Below are positions 42,215 through 53,648 of a stretch of 64,000 nt of DNA, in pieces. The DNA lies in contig NZ_PXZO01000064.1 in assembly GCF_003013475.1 (NCBI RefSeq), forward strand, positions 124,001 to 188,000, in the 5' to 3' direction. The DNA comes from Brevibacillus porteri. Its GTDB lineage: Bacteria; Bacillota; Bacilli; Brevibacillales; Brevibacillaceae. The notes below the pieces were generated by a model. It worked only from the letters and a program-made list of their open reading frames with translations, had not been told where the DNA came from and made no database searches. Position 1 is the first letter of the stretch; each line of letters opens with the position of its first letter. A program made the translations under genes and the position numbers.

Positions 42215-45200
42215 ATGTTGAAAAAAAGAGGAAGTGCTTCCAGATGGCCGAAGCTGGCGCTAATAGCCGCGGTCATGATGGGAACTGTTTTACCGACCGG
42301 GTGGATGCCACAGGCAAAAGCCGCGCGGGCTGATCATGTGGTGATCAGTGAGGTGTATGGGGGTGGGGGAAATTCTGGCGCCCATTACAAGAACGATTTC
42401 ATTGAGCTATACAACCCGACAGACACGGCTGTTTCGCTTGTAGGGTGGTCTGTTCAGTATGCTGCTGCTACTGGACCCAGCTGGAACAAGACCGATTTGA
42501 CAGGAAGCATAGCTCCCTATGGGTTTTATTTGATTCAGCAAGCAGCAGGAACGGGCGGTGTAGCAGACCTCCCTGCTCCTGAGGTTACGGGAACGCTTGC
42601 AATGGCTGGAGCACAAGGAAAGGTCGCATTGGTTAGCCATGCTACGCCTTTAACCGGGGCGGATGTATCCTCTCAACCAGGTGTTGTAGATATGGTCGGA
42701 TACGGAGGAGCAAATGCATATGAGGGCAACTTTCCTGCACCAGCTACTTCAAATTCGACCAGCGCCCAACGCATAAGTGACGCCAGCGGTATCGTACCGA
42801 ACGGAGGAAATGGCTGGGATACCAATAACAACGGTAACGATTTTATCACTGGAGCACCTACCCCGAAAAACGCACAAAGCCCAGTAGAACCGCCGCTACC
42901 AACAGATGTAACCGAAAAGCTGAACGCTACAGAACTTATTTTTGATCATACTGATCCTATCCAAGCAACAATTCGCGGCTATGTCGGTCAAGGGCGGACT
43001 ATAAAGGTTTATGCGAGTCAGCCTACAGGAACAGGTAGCGACACTCCTTTGGCACAACAAGATTCGGATGCTTCCGGGTTAATCGAGCTGACTTTTACCA
43101 ATCCCGATCCAAATGCGCAGGGAGTCTATCTGACTGCAACGGAAGGGAGTAAGAAAGAGAGCACGAGCATCGAGCTGAGGCCAGCGGTAGCCAGCACAGC
43201 TTTGCTCCAGGGAAAAGTCAGCCTGCAAGCCGTGAATGGTGTGGGCGAGCTGCGAGGAGAAGCTGGAGCGGCAGCAGGGAATGCGATACTGCGCGCATAC
43301 GATCCGCAAAAACAACCGCTTTTGCTTAGTAATAAAGAAACAGGAATCGCACAGGCAAACGGGTCATTTTCCTTTACGATTCCAAACATCGATCAGCTGG
43401 ATCATATTCTCGTAACGCAGCAAATAGCTGGGGAATATGGCAAGTCGTTTGAGAGCCCGGAAGTCAACATCACCAAGTCAGCTTTGGGTTCGACGACGAT
43501 TGCTGAAGCAAGAAACACCCCTGTAGGAACGAACGTGATTGTCGTCGGAACGGTAACGGCGATGTTTGAGGCGGGCGGACAAAACAACGTCTATTTCCAA
43601 GACGATACGGCGGGACTCGTCCTTCGTGCGCCAGGATTGACTGGCAAAATTGAAGTAGGTGACAAGATTCGCGCTACCGGAAAAATGAATGACTATAATG
43701 GGCTGGCACAGCTCGAAGCAGCTACTAGCAACGTGGAAATCGTGCAGAAGCAGGCTGGCGTGCCTAACCCGCAACTGGTGACTTCTACTGATTTTGCGGC
43801 TGCTACAGGAGAGGCTTTGGAAGGTAAGCTGGTGACGGTAAAAGTAGTCACCGTCAAATCAGTAACGAGCGGCAATTATACGCTGGAGGATCAGTACGGC
43901 AAGTTTGTGTCTCGTCCTGCTGCCACTCTTCCGCTTCCAGTGAACAAGAGCTATGCCGCTATTACAGGCGTGGTCAACTACGATCGCAATGAATACAAGC
44001 TGGTTCCGCGCACTGCCGCTGATCTCGTAGAGGACGAGAATAAAGTCCCTATGGTTACAGCGAGCCCAGCAGGTCCTATGGTGACACAGGGAACAAAAGT
44101 CACGCTTTCAACGACGATGGCTGACGCTACGATCTTCTATACGATAGATGGTTCAACGCCGAGCAGAGGAAGCATCAAGTATACGGGACCGATCCAGATT
44201 GATGCGGATACGACCGTTTCAGCCATAGCCGTCAAGGATGGTTACACAGACAGCAATGTAGCGACCTTCCGCTACATGATTCAAAAAGAAAACATTCGCA
44301 TTCATGACATTCAAGGAACGTCGCACCGATCATCGATGGCCGATGGAACAGTGAATAATGTTCCGGGAATCGTAACGGCTATCGTCAGAAGCGGCAGCAA
44401 TGTACAAGGCTTTTATATGCAAGACCCGCAACCGGACGCAGATCCATTTACCTCGGAAGGTATTTATGTTTACGAGCCAAAAGCAGCGGTCAGCCCGGGC
44501 GATGAAGTAACCGTTAGCGGAACCGTCAAGGAATACGTGCCATCGAACAGAGCGGGTACAGACCTCACGCAGACGCAAATTGATGCGACCAACGTTGTGA
44601 TCGGCGCTAGAAAGGCACTCCCAGACCCACTCATCCTGGGCAAGGACAACTATGAATATCCGAAAGGAATCATTGACAACGATAGTCTCGGTAAATTCGA
44701 TCCAGACCAAGACGGCATCGACTTCTGGGAAAGTCTCGAAGGCATGCTGGTGCAGATTGACAATCCAATCGTAGTTGGCGAAACCAAGACATTTACCAAT
44801 CCACGTGCAACGGAATTTGTCGTCATCGATAATCAAGCCCATCCGAGTCAGCCACGTACACCAGCCGGTGGAGTGGTGCTAGCGGCAAATGATTTTCACC
44901 CTGAGCGTATCACGGTATCGGACAAACTCGAATCGATTGCCGGAGAGGTAAAAGTCGGCGACAAATTTGACGGCCCACTGGTAGGCATCATTGACTACAG
45001 CTTTGCGAATTACAAGCTGTTCCATACAAAACCATTTACGGTACAGGCAAGCCATTACGAGCAGCCAGTGACGAGTATTTCCCCAAAGGAAGACAAGCTG
45101 ACAATCGCTTCGTACAACATCGAGAATTTTTCGGCTAATACCGATTCTGCCAAAATCAATCGCATCGCAGAGACGATTGTGGACAACATGAAGGGACCGG

Positions 45201-47680
45201 ATATCATCGGTGTGGTGGAAATACAGGACAATAATGGCCCAACGGACAATGGGCAAACAGATGCTACGCAGTCTGCGGACGCGTTGATCAAAGCAATTGA
45301 AAGCAAAAACGGCCCGACTTACCGATACACCGATATTGCGCCACAGAACAATCAAGATGGTGGACAGCCAGGAGGAAACATCCGTGTTGGTTTCTTCTAC
45401 AATCCAGAACGGGTACAGCTGGCAGAAGGAACGCCAGGAAGTGCGACAGATGCGGTGCAAATCGAGAAAAGAGATGGCGTGGCGCATCTTTCTCTCAATC
45501 CAGGGCGGGTAGATCCGACAAACGAGGCGTTTGCTTCGAGCCGTAAGCCACTGGCTGCGGAATTCGTTTTCCAAGGCGAGCCTGTCATTGTCATCGCCAA
45601 CCATTTCAACTCCAAGGGTGGAGATCAAGCGCTGTTTGGAAAAGATCAGCCGCCACAGCTGGTGAGTGAAGTACAACGCATGAAAATTGCCCGTGTGTTA
45701 AACAACTTTGTAAAAGAAATCCATGCGGCGGAACCGAAAGCAAATGTTGTGGTGCTGGGTGATCTCAACGATTTCCCGTTTTCGAATCCAGTGCAGGAAT
45801 TGGCAGATGGCGTTTTGACCAATATGGTGGAGACACTGCCAAAGGGTGAGCAGTATACGTACGTGTACCAAGGGAACTCCCAGGTCTTGGATCAAATTTT
45901 GGTCAGCAACCATTTGGAGGACGACACGAAGGTTGATATCGTTCACATCAACGCTGGCTTGACTGAGAGAGAGGGACGCGTGAGTGATCATAATCCTGTC
46001 CTTGTACAGCTGGACTTGAAGGATCGTGGCACGCCGGAAAGAACAGCACAAGAAGTGGCAGAAAGCATCACGCAGCTCACACAGCCAGCAGCAGGTGAGA
46101 CGCGCTTGAAGCTGCCAGAAGTACCTTCAGGCTTTACCATCGCGATCAAGTCGTCTAGTGATCCAGCGATCCTTGCGCAGGACGGCAAAATTACGCCGCC
46201 AAATCGCCAGACGAATGTAGACCTGATTTTGGAGGTCACACGAACATCCGACCAATCGACAGCAGTGACGAAAGCATTGACCGTGCAGGTTCCAGCTAAG
46301 CCGGACTCACCACCGCCAGACAGAACACCGACACCGGACTCGCAGCGAGATTTGAATAAGCAAGCAGCTCAGGTCATCTCCGCAAGTAACGAGGAGAACG
46401 CCATTTTAGGACAGGTGGATCAAGTACTCAGCCATCTGGAAAAACTTCTAGATGCCCAGCAGTGGACGCCGACTGAGAAATGGGAGACAGTCACTGATAC
46501 GATCGCGACTGTACTCGAGGCAGTGGCTGAGCAGGCCGAGCGAGGAACCATCAGCGAAGAGGCACTCCAAGATGTGACGAAGAGCTTTTTGGACAAAGCA
46601 TTTAACCCGCTCACAGAAGAGGGCATCGAGGATGAAGAGATTGCCCGTCTGGCACTTGCCTCCTTGACGAGCTTGGCGAAAACAGCGCTGGAGCCGCTCG
46701 ATGAAAAGGATATTTCCAAAGAGGTAGCCAAGCATGTCCGTACACTGGCAGAAAAGCTTTTGAAAAAGCTTGGCACTGTCGTCATTGAAGATGGGGATGA
46801 GATCAAGGCAGATGACGAACAAGTAGATGAACTTTTGGACATACTCGGGGAATTTATGAAAGCAATCGAGTCCGTGAAAGAAAAAATCGGCTTTGTTCCG
46901 GTGTTGTTCATTCAGGTGGAAGAAAGTGATGACGATGCGAGCGACACGCGTTCTCGCAAGGAAGAATCTGATCCGACGGTGACGCTGGAACAGAAGCTGG
47001 TTGAACAATTGAAGAAAAAAGAGGTAGGCATCCGTGTAACATTGGACAGCGAAGCATGGGTAGAGGTGTCGGGTGCATACTTTGCTGCTGAGCGTGCACG
47101 AGAGTTTGCCCTCTCTCTGACAAAAGCAAATGAAAACGGCTGGAAGGGCGTGCCGAACCCGGGTGAAGCTTATCAATTGCAAGCGTGGAGCAAGGGTAAA
47201 AAGCTGACAAGCCTCGGAAAAACAGGCTTTACACTCGGGCTAGCAATCGCTGAAGATGCAAGCGAAAAGCTCCAAGCCTACTCGTACCGAAGTAATATGT
47301 GGAGGCCAGCTATAGGACTGAAAGGAAAACCAGTCAAAGTGGTAAAAGAAGGCGATGTAGGGATCTTTACAGTAGTGACGGCTTCTTCTTATGTAGTCGG
47401 TGAGACTGCCCTGAAAAGGATCGAGATCAAACCGAAGTCTCTCAAACTAGCACAGGGTGAGGAAGCACAGCTCGAGGTTACAGCTATTCTCGGGAACGAT
47501 GCAGAAGAAGACGTTACGGATGCAAAAGGAATCGAGTTCAAATCGAGCAAGCCCGATCAGGTAGAGGTGGATGAAACAGGTCGGATTCTCGTTTTGGAGG
47601 ATGCCAAACCAAAGACGAGAGTAACCATCACGATCAGCTATGCTGGCAAGACAGCCAATGTAACCGTTACGGTTAAGTAG
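42215..47680 (+). CDS. Giant secreted ExeM/NucH-type endonuclease
   Basis: 1821 residues from ATG 42215 (AGGAGG at 42197; GTG 42194 overlaps the site). Signal peptide (WPKLALIAAVMMGTVLP ... AKA). Domains in order: lamin-tail (about 30-190, VVISEVYGGGG, FIELYNPTD), Ig-like modules, OB-fold modules (TTIAEARNTPVGTNVIVVGT about 435-560; RIHDIQGTSHRSSMADG about 710-900), a chitobiase-type Big domain (ATIFYTIDGSTPSRG), then the DNase-I-like endonuclease/exonuclease/phosphatase domain (LTIASYNIENFSANT, GVVEIQDNNGP, VVLGDLNDFPFSNPVQEL, LDQILVSNHL, VSDHNPVL, about 965-1290), an all-helical acidic region (1390-1570) and a C-terminal Big-2 domain. Degrades extracellular DNA; surface-bound by inference. 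Confidence 0.9.
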   Translation: MLKKRGSASRWPKLALIAAVMMGTVLPTGWMPQAKAARADHVVISEVYGGGGNSGAHYKNDFIELYNPTDTAVSLVGWSVQYAAATGPSWNKTDLTGSIAPYGFYLIQQAAGTGGVADLPAPEVTGTLAMAGAQGKVALVSHATPLTGADVSSQPGVVDMVGYGGANAYEGNFPAPATSNSTSAQRISDASGIVPNGGNGWDTNNNGNDFITGAPTPKNAQSPVEPPLPTDVTEKLNATELIFDHTDPIQATIRGYVGQGRTIKVYASQPTGTGSDTPLAQQDSDASGLIELTFTNPDPNAQGVYLTATEGSKKESTSIELRPAVASTALLQGKVSLQAVNGVGELRGEAGAAAGNAILRAYDPQKQPLLLSNKETGIAQANGSFSFTIPNIDQLDHILVTQQIAGEYGKSFESPEVNITKSALGSTTIAEARNTPVGTNVIVVGTVTAMFEAGGQNNVYFQDDTAGLVLRAPGLTGKIEVGDKIRATGKMNDYNGLAQLEAATSNVEIVQKQAGVPNPQLVTSTDFAAATGEALEGKLVTVKVVTVKSVTSGNYTLEDQYGKFVSRPAATLPLPVNKSYAAITGVVNYDRNEYKLVPRTAADLVEDENKVPMVTASPAGPMVTQGTKVTLSTTMADATIFYTIDGSTPSRGSIKYTGPIQIDADTTVSAIAVKDGYTDSNVATFRYMIQKENIRIHDIQGTSHRSSMADGTVNNVPGIVTAIVRSGSNVQGFYMQDPQPDADPFTSEGIYVYEPKAAVSPGDEVTVSGTVKEYVPSNRAGTDLTQTQIDATNVVIGARKALPDPLILGKDNYEYPKGIIDNDSLGKFDPDQDGIDFWESLEGMLVQIDNPIVVGETKTFTNPRATEFVVIDNQAHPSQPRTPAGGVVLAANDFHPERITVSDKLESIAGEVKVGDKFDGPLVGIIDYSFANYKLFHTKPFTVQASHYEQPVTSISPKEDKLTIASYNIENFSANTDSAKINRIAETIVDNMKGPDIIGVVEIQDNNGPTDNGQTDATQSADALIKAIESKNGPTYRYTDIAPQNNQDGGQPGGNIRVGFFYNPERVQLAEGTPGSATDAVQIEKRDGVAHLSLNPGRVDPTNEAFASSRKPLAAEFVFQGEPVIVIANHFNSKGGDQALFGKDQPPQLVSEVQRMKIARVLNNFVKEIHAAEPKANVVVLGDLNDFPFSNPVQELADGVLTNMVETLPKGEQYTYVYQGNSQVLDQILVSNHLEDDTKVDIVHINAGLTEREGRVSDHNPVLVQLDLKDRGTPERTAQEVAESITQLTQPAAGETRLKLPEVPSGFTIAIKSSSDPAILAQDGKITPPNRQTNVDLILEVTRTSDQSTAVTKALTVQVPAKPDSPPPDRTPTPDSQRDLNKQAAQVISASNEENAILGQVDQVLSHLEKLLDAQQWTPTEKWETVTDTIATVLEAVAEQAERGTISEEALQDVTKSFLDKAFNPLTEEGIEDEEIARLALASLTSLAKTALEPLDEKDISKEVAKHVRTLAEKLLKKLGTVVIEDGDEIKADDEQVDELLDILGEFMKAIESVKEKIGFVPVLFIQVEESDDDASDTRSRKEESDPTVTLEQKLVEQLKKKEVGIRVTLDSEAWVEVSGAYFAAERAREFALSLTKANENGWKGVPNPGEAYQLQAWSKGKKLTSLGKTGFTLGLAIAEDASEKLQAYSYRSNMWRPAIGLKGKPVKVVKEGDVGIFTVVTASSYVVGETALKRIEIKPKSLKLAQGEEAQLEVTAILGNDAEEDVTDAKGIEFKSSKPDQVEVDETGRILVLEDAKPKTRVTITISYAGKTANVTVTVK

Positions 47681-47687
47681 CAAGAGA

Positions 47688-47726
47688 AAAAACGGGTTGG
47701 GAGATAGCTTCCCAGCCCGTTTTTTG
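47688..47726. terminator. Bidirectional terminator
   Basis: AAAAAACGGGTTGGGA-gatagct-TCCCAGCCCGTTTTTT between the convergent nuclease and trpS genes. Confidence 0.9.
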
Positions 47727-47739
47727 TTGTGGAAATGGA

Positions 47740-48768
<1,029 letters not shown>

Positions 48769-48777
48769 TTAAAATAC

Positions 48778-49089
48778 AAAAAGGTCCATCCGCCCTGGAC
48801 AGGGACGAATGAACCGTGGTGCCACCCTTGTTATTTCACGTACAGTATCATCTATACGCAAAATCTCTTTAACCCGTACCGTTTCTGTGTAAGACAGCTT
48901 GATACGGTGTCCATTGTAACGTACGGACGTAACGCCAAAGCCTACTGCCGCCATGAGAGCGGGTTCGGTTTGGAGCTCGGAAGCCCATTCATCATTTCCT
49001 TAACACTGATTCGCACCAACCATCAGCTCTCTGAAGTCTCGAAAAATGACTACTCTTCTTCCTCATTGCCATCAAATGATACCCTTTGA
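48778..49089 (-). promoter_or_regulatory. T-box leader (tRNA-Trp) of trpS
   Basis: Read on the complement. The conserved T-box element AGGGTGGCACCACGG (within 48814-48830) is followed by a terminator hairpin with TTTTT (about 48778-48808). Upstream, Stem I elements include AGAGAGCTGATGGTTGGTG and the specifier region GAATGGGC (48983-48990), whose codon TGG (48985-48987) matches tryptophan. Uncharged tRNA-Trp should favour the antiterminator and allow trpS transcription. Structure boundaries are approximate. Confidence 0.88.
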
Positions 49090-49095
49090 GCAAAC

Positions 49096-49124
49096 ATTTT
49101 ACATAGAGTGGAATAAAAAAGCAA
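49096..49124 (-). promoter_or_regulatory. Promoter of the trpS T-box leader
   Basis: On the complement: TTGCTT (49119-49124), 17-bp spacer, TAAAAT (49096-49101), a few bases before the T-box leader begins. Confidence 0.55.
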
Positions 49125-49131
49125 GTGGGTA

Positions 49132-49191
49132 TTGACAAGAAAATCCAAAAGATGTAAAAGTAACTTAAGAGTTATATGACTTTCGAGTTAC
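49132..49191 (+). promoter_or_regulatory. Promoter and operator region of the TetR/HXXEE pair
   Basis: TTGACA at 49132-49137 with a weak -10 (TGTAAAAG, 49153-49160), followed by the perfect-arm palindrome TAACT-TAAG-AGTTA (49161-49174) and a related half-site pair GACTTTCGAGTTACT (49177-49191). Position just before tetR suggests autoregulation. Confidence 0.5.
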
Positions 49192-49206
49192 TTTTGGGGT
49201 GAGAAA

Positions 49207-49797
49207 ATGACCAATGACAAATTGTCGAAAGGGGAGCAGAGTCGCGGTCGGTTACTTGCGGCGGCAGCTTCTGAGTTCGCGGTAAAAGGCTTTCATCGTA
49301 CACGGGTGAGTGACATCGTGAAAGCAGCAGGCCTGACACAGGCGTCGTTTTACCAGTATTTCGACAGCAAGGAAGGCTTGTATCAGCAGTTGACGGACAC
49401 ATTTGCCACCAAGCTGTGGGAATTGGCGGACAGCGGTCAGAAGGTAACGGTCTTGACGAAGGCAGATGTCCTCGGTCAAGTACGGGAGAATCTGCTCGCC
49501 TTGTTCCGATTTTTTCAGGAGCAGCCTGAATTGACCCGGATCGTACTGTATCAGGCGGAAGAGGGCGAAGAGCTGCATCGTAAGCTGGCTTCAATTGTTG
49601 CTGTCAACCTGCGAAAAAATCAGAGTGCTGGGCACGTCCGTGTCGAGTTGTCTGTGGAGGTGGCGGCAGAGGCAATGATCGCAGTCGTAGACCGTATGAC
49701 GACGCGGTATTTGCTGACGGGCGAGAAAACAGCGGAGCAGCTTGCGGACGACGCAGTATCTTTTTTGGCATATGGAATTTTGCAGGCAAACGAATAG
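49207..49797 (+). CDS. TetR-family transcriptional regulator
   Basis: 196 residues, ATG with GGGGTGAG upstream. N-terminal helix-turn-helix RGRLLAAAASEFAVKGFHRT, VSDIVKAAGLTQASFYQYFD; the C-terminal domain is helical. Directly upstream of, and cotranscribed with, an HXXEE membrane protein (15 bp gap), its most likely regulated partner. Palindromes TAACTTAAGAGTTA and a related half-site precede it. Divergent from trpS but with its own promoter. Ligand unknown. Confidence 0.88.
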   Translation: MTNDKLSKGEQSRGRLLAAAASEFAVKGFHRTRVSDIVKAAGLTQASFYQYFDSKEGLYQQLTDTFATKLWELADSGQKVTVLTKADVLGQVRENLLALFRFFQEQPELTRIVLYQAEEGEELHRKLASIVAVNLRKNQSAGHVRVELSVEVAAEAMIAVVDRMTTRYLLTGEKTAEQLADDAVSFLAYGILQANE

Positions 49798-49812
49798 GAA
49801 GAGGGTGCTTGT

Positions 49813-50349
49813 ATGCTGGAGCTGTCCCATCTGATTTGGCTGTTTTTAGTCGTTTTCATGGTTCATGATTTCGAGGAGATCGTGATGGTAGAAGGTTGGG
49901 TGCGAGTAAAAAAAGACCTCATTAGACAGACAGTGCCAGAACGGCTAATGAAGATGATGGAGCCTTCGCTTTCGATGAGTACAGCGCAATTTGCGGTCGC
50001 AGTCTCTTGTATTTTCGCCGTTTTATCGGTAGCGGTGATCCTGACTGTCACGACGCTTTCGACTGGAACGTACCTCCCGTTTTTTCTAGTTTGTCTGCAT
50101 GTGATGTTTCTCCATGTTTTCATGCATGTTGGTCATACCGTTGTCCTTCGCACGTACACACCTGGTGTGGTGACGGCTGTGGCCTTCGTTTTGCCATATA
50201 GTTTGTATACGTATGATCGATTGCTTGAGGCTGGGCTTGCGTCGTGGCCGTTGATATGGAGCACGTTGCCGTACAGCTTGCTGATCATCCCTGTTTTATA
50301 CGCGGCACACCGAATTGGGGAGGCAGCAGGTAAAGTGATCCCCCGATGA
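49813..50349 (+). CDS. HXXEE-motif membrane protein
   Basis: 178 residues with about five hydrophobic segments. Begins with the signature H-D-F-E-E (FMVHDFEEIVMVEGWV) after the first helix, and has further conserved His in LHVMFLHVFMHVGHTVVLR and AAHRIGEAAG, the pattern of the HXXEE domain family, whose His and Glu may bind metal inside the membrane. Family function is unknown; members are often paired with TetR regulators, as here. ATG with GAAGAGGGTG upstream. Confidence 0.82.
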   Translation: MLELSHLIWLFLVVFMVHDFEEIVMVEGWVRVKKDLIRQTVPERLMKMMEPSLSMSTAQFAVAVSCIFAVLSVAVILTVTTLSTGTYLPFFLVCLHVMFLHVFMHVGHTVVLRTYTPGVVTAVAFVLPYSLYTYDRLLEAGLASWPLIWSTLPYSLLIIPVLYAAHRIGEAAGKVIPR

Positions 50350-50441
50350 GAAAAAGAAAGGGAGTATGTTATCCTAGTAGTGGTTGTTCAAAAAGCTGTT
50401 TATTGATCACAGAAGCAGTCCACAAGTAGGAAGAGATTGGT

Positions 50442-51770
50442 GTGAAAGAGGGAATTTTGTTGAAGCTGCGACTAGGCGTAATAGGCGCGGATGATTCACT
50501 TGCCATCATCGAATCAGTCATGCGAGAGTTTCCCGAAATTGAATACTTGCCGATTGTCTATTGGAAAGAAGAAGAAATCCTCGATCTGATCTTGCCGCAT
50601 GTGGATGAGGTGGATATGTGGCTTTTCTCCGGACAGGTCCCTTATGCCATGGTGAGCGAGTCAGGCAAGGTCCAAGTGCCGATGGCTTATGTGCCTCATC
50701 TTGGTGCGAGCTTGTACAGAACCTTGCTTCATCTGTCCCATCAATTGGGAATTCGAGTGGATGAAGTGAGCTTTGATACATTTTCACCAGAAGAACTGGA
50801 GCATTTAATGGACGAAGCGGGTATCGCTGGTGGTTACAAATGGCTCAAGCATTATGAGGGAGCAATCTCAGCCGATGAACTGGCCGATTACCACGAACAG
50901 CTTTGGAGGGCAGGCAAAACAAAGGTGGCTGTCACCTGCTTGCGGACAGCAGATGTAGAACTGGCTCGTAGAGGTGTCCCTGTACATCGGGTCGTGCCGA
51001 CACGTGCAGGCGTGATTTCGGTTATTCACATGCTTTTGCGTACGCACGAAATGCTTCACTTCAAAGATACCCAAATTGCCGTGCAGATGATGGAGATCGA
51101 TCCATTTCGCGAGCTTGCTGGTGGCAACTTTTCCACAGATGAATGGCAAAATGCGGAGATCAAGACGATGGAAAAGCTGTTGCGCTACGCGAAGTATTTG
51201 CAAGGCTCACTGAAGACAGCAGGTCCCGGACGATACGTCATTTTTACAACGCGGGGTAACCTGCAAGAAGTGACTCGTGACTATGCGACCATGCCGGATT
51301 TGGAAGAGCTGTTTGGCATTCGTGCTGATCTGGTGACGTGCGGAATCGGGATCGGCAAGACCGCTTATGAAGCAGAAATCCACGGTGGCGCGGCTTTGCT
51401 GCACGCCAAAGAGCGCGGGACAGGAAACTGGATGGTCTTCTTTGATGACAAAAGTGTCGTAGGGCCGCTTGGCCGTGCTGAACAGATCACCTATCGGTAC
51501 GACTCAGAAAAGCTGCAAGAGCTCAGCCAGCTTACCTCTCTCAGTGTCATGACGCTCGCCAAGCTCTACTCCATACTCAAAAAGCGAGGCTCTCAGGAAA
51601 TTCATGCGACAGAATTAGCCTCATATTTACAAATTTTGCCACGAAGCGCCAGACGCATCCTGATTGAACTGGAGTCAAAGGGACTCGCGCAGGTGATCAG
51701 GGAAGAAAACCCGCACCCGCGGGGCAGACCGCGCAAGGTGTATCGGATCGTATGGCAAGCGCAATTGTAA
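50442..51770 (+). CDS. Unusual one-component regulator with GGDEF/GCH-III-like central domain
   Basis: 442 residues, GTG start after AGGAAGAG. Not a recognised named family. Residues about 8-220 form an alpha/beta sensor-like region (LRLGVIGADDSLAIIESVMR; later KVAVTCLRTADVELARRGVP, VHRVVPTRAGVISVI). Residues about 225-345 resemble a nucleotide-cyclase/GTP-cyclohydrolase-III-type fold, most clearly TCGIGIGKTAYEAEIHGGAA followed by LLHAKERGTGNWMVFFDD, the place where GGDEF proteins have a GxGIG..A..A...AL..AK helix. Residues about 360-440 look like a winged helix with LASYLQILPRSARRILIELE and the AT-hook-like PHPRGRPRKVYRI. No GG(D/E)EF catalytic motif is visible, so it may bind a nucleotide rather than make one. 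It lies 151 bp upstream of the protease gene on the same strand. Confidence 0.6.
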   Translation: MKEGILLKLRLGVIGADDSLAIIESVMREFPEIEYLPIVYWKEEEILDLILPHVDEVDMWLFSGQVPYAMVSESGKVQVPMAYVPHLGASLYRTLLHLSHQLGIRVDEVSFDTFSPEELEHLMDEAGIAGGYKWLKHYEGAISADELADYHEQLWRAGKTKVAVTCLRTADVELARRGVPVHRVVPTRAGVISVIHMLLRTHEMLHFKDTQIAVQMMEIDPFRELAGGNFSTDEWQNAEIKTMEKLLRYAKYLQGSLKTAGPGRYVIFTTRGNLQEVTRDYATMPDLEELFGIRADLVTCGIGIGKTAYEAEIHGGAALLHAKERGTGNWMVFFDDKSVVGPLGRAEQITYRYDSEKLQELSQLTSLSVMTLAKLYSILKKRGSQEIHATELASYLQILPRSARRILIELESKGLAQVIREENPHPRGRPRKVYRIVWQAQL

Positions 51771-51888
51771 TAAATTTACCAATTAATCATTTCTTTCGGG
51801 AAATGATTTTTTTGTCGTTAAAAAATTGTTCTCAAATTCACATTTATGACAAATAATAAGAGATGTAAACAACTATGAACTTACATAA

Positions 51889-53508
<1,620 letters not shown>

Positions 53509-53554
53509 TCAAATAAAGTATTTTGTTACACGAAATATTTGTCATACTATTTGA

Positions 53555-53594
53555 AAAATTGCCTTGCTCCTATTGTGGGGCAAGGCAATTTTTT
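53555..53594 (+). terminator. Rho-independent terminator
   Basis: AAAATTGCCTTGCTCC-tattgt-GGGGCAAGGCAATTTTTT after the protease gene. Confidence 0.92.
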
Positions 53595-53648
53595 GTATGT
53601 TGGTGATAATTAGCCGCGGGTGTATACGAGGTTAGAAAGGAGTACCAC

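Noticed and set aside
44879-45676. A 265-codon frame on the complement of the nuclease gene
   Set aside because: No start signals and no family resemblance; it is a shadow of the highly constrained coding strand.
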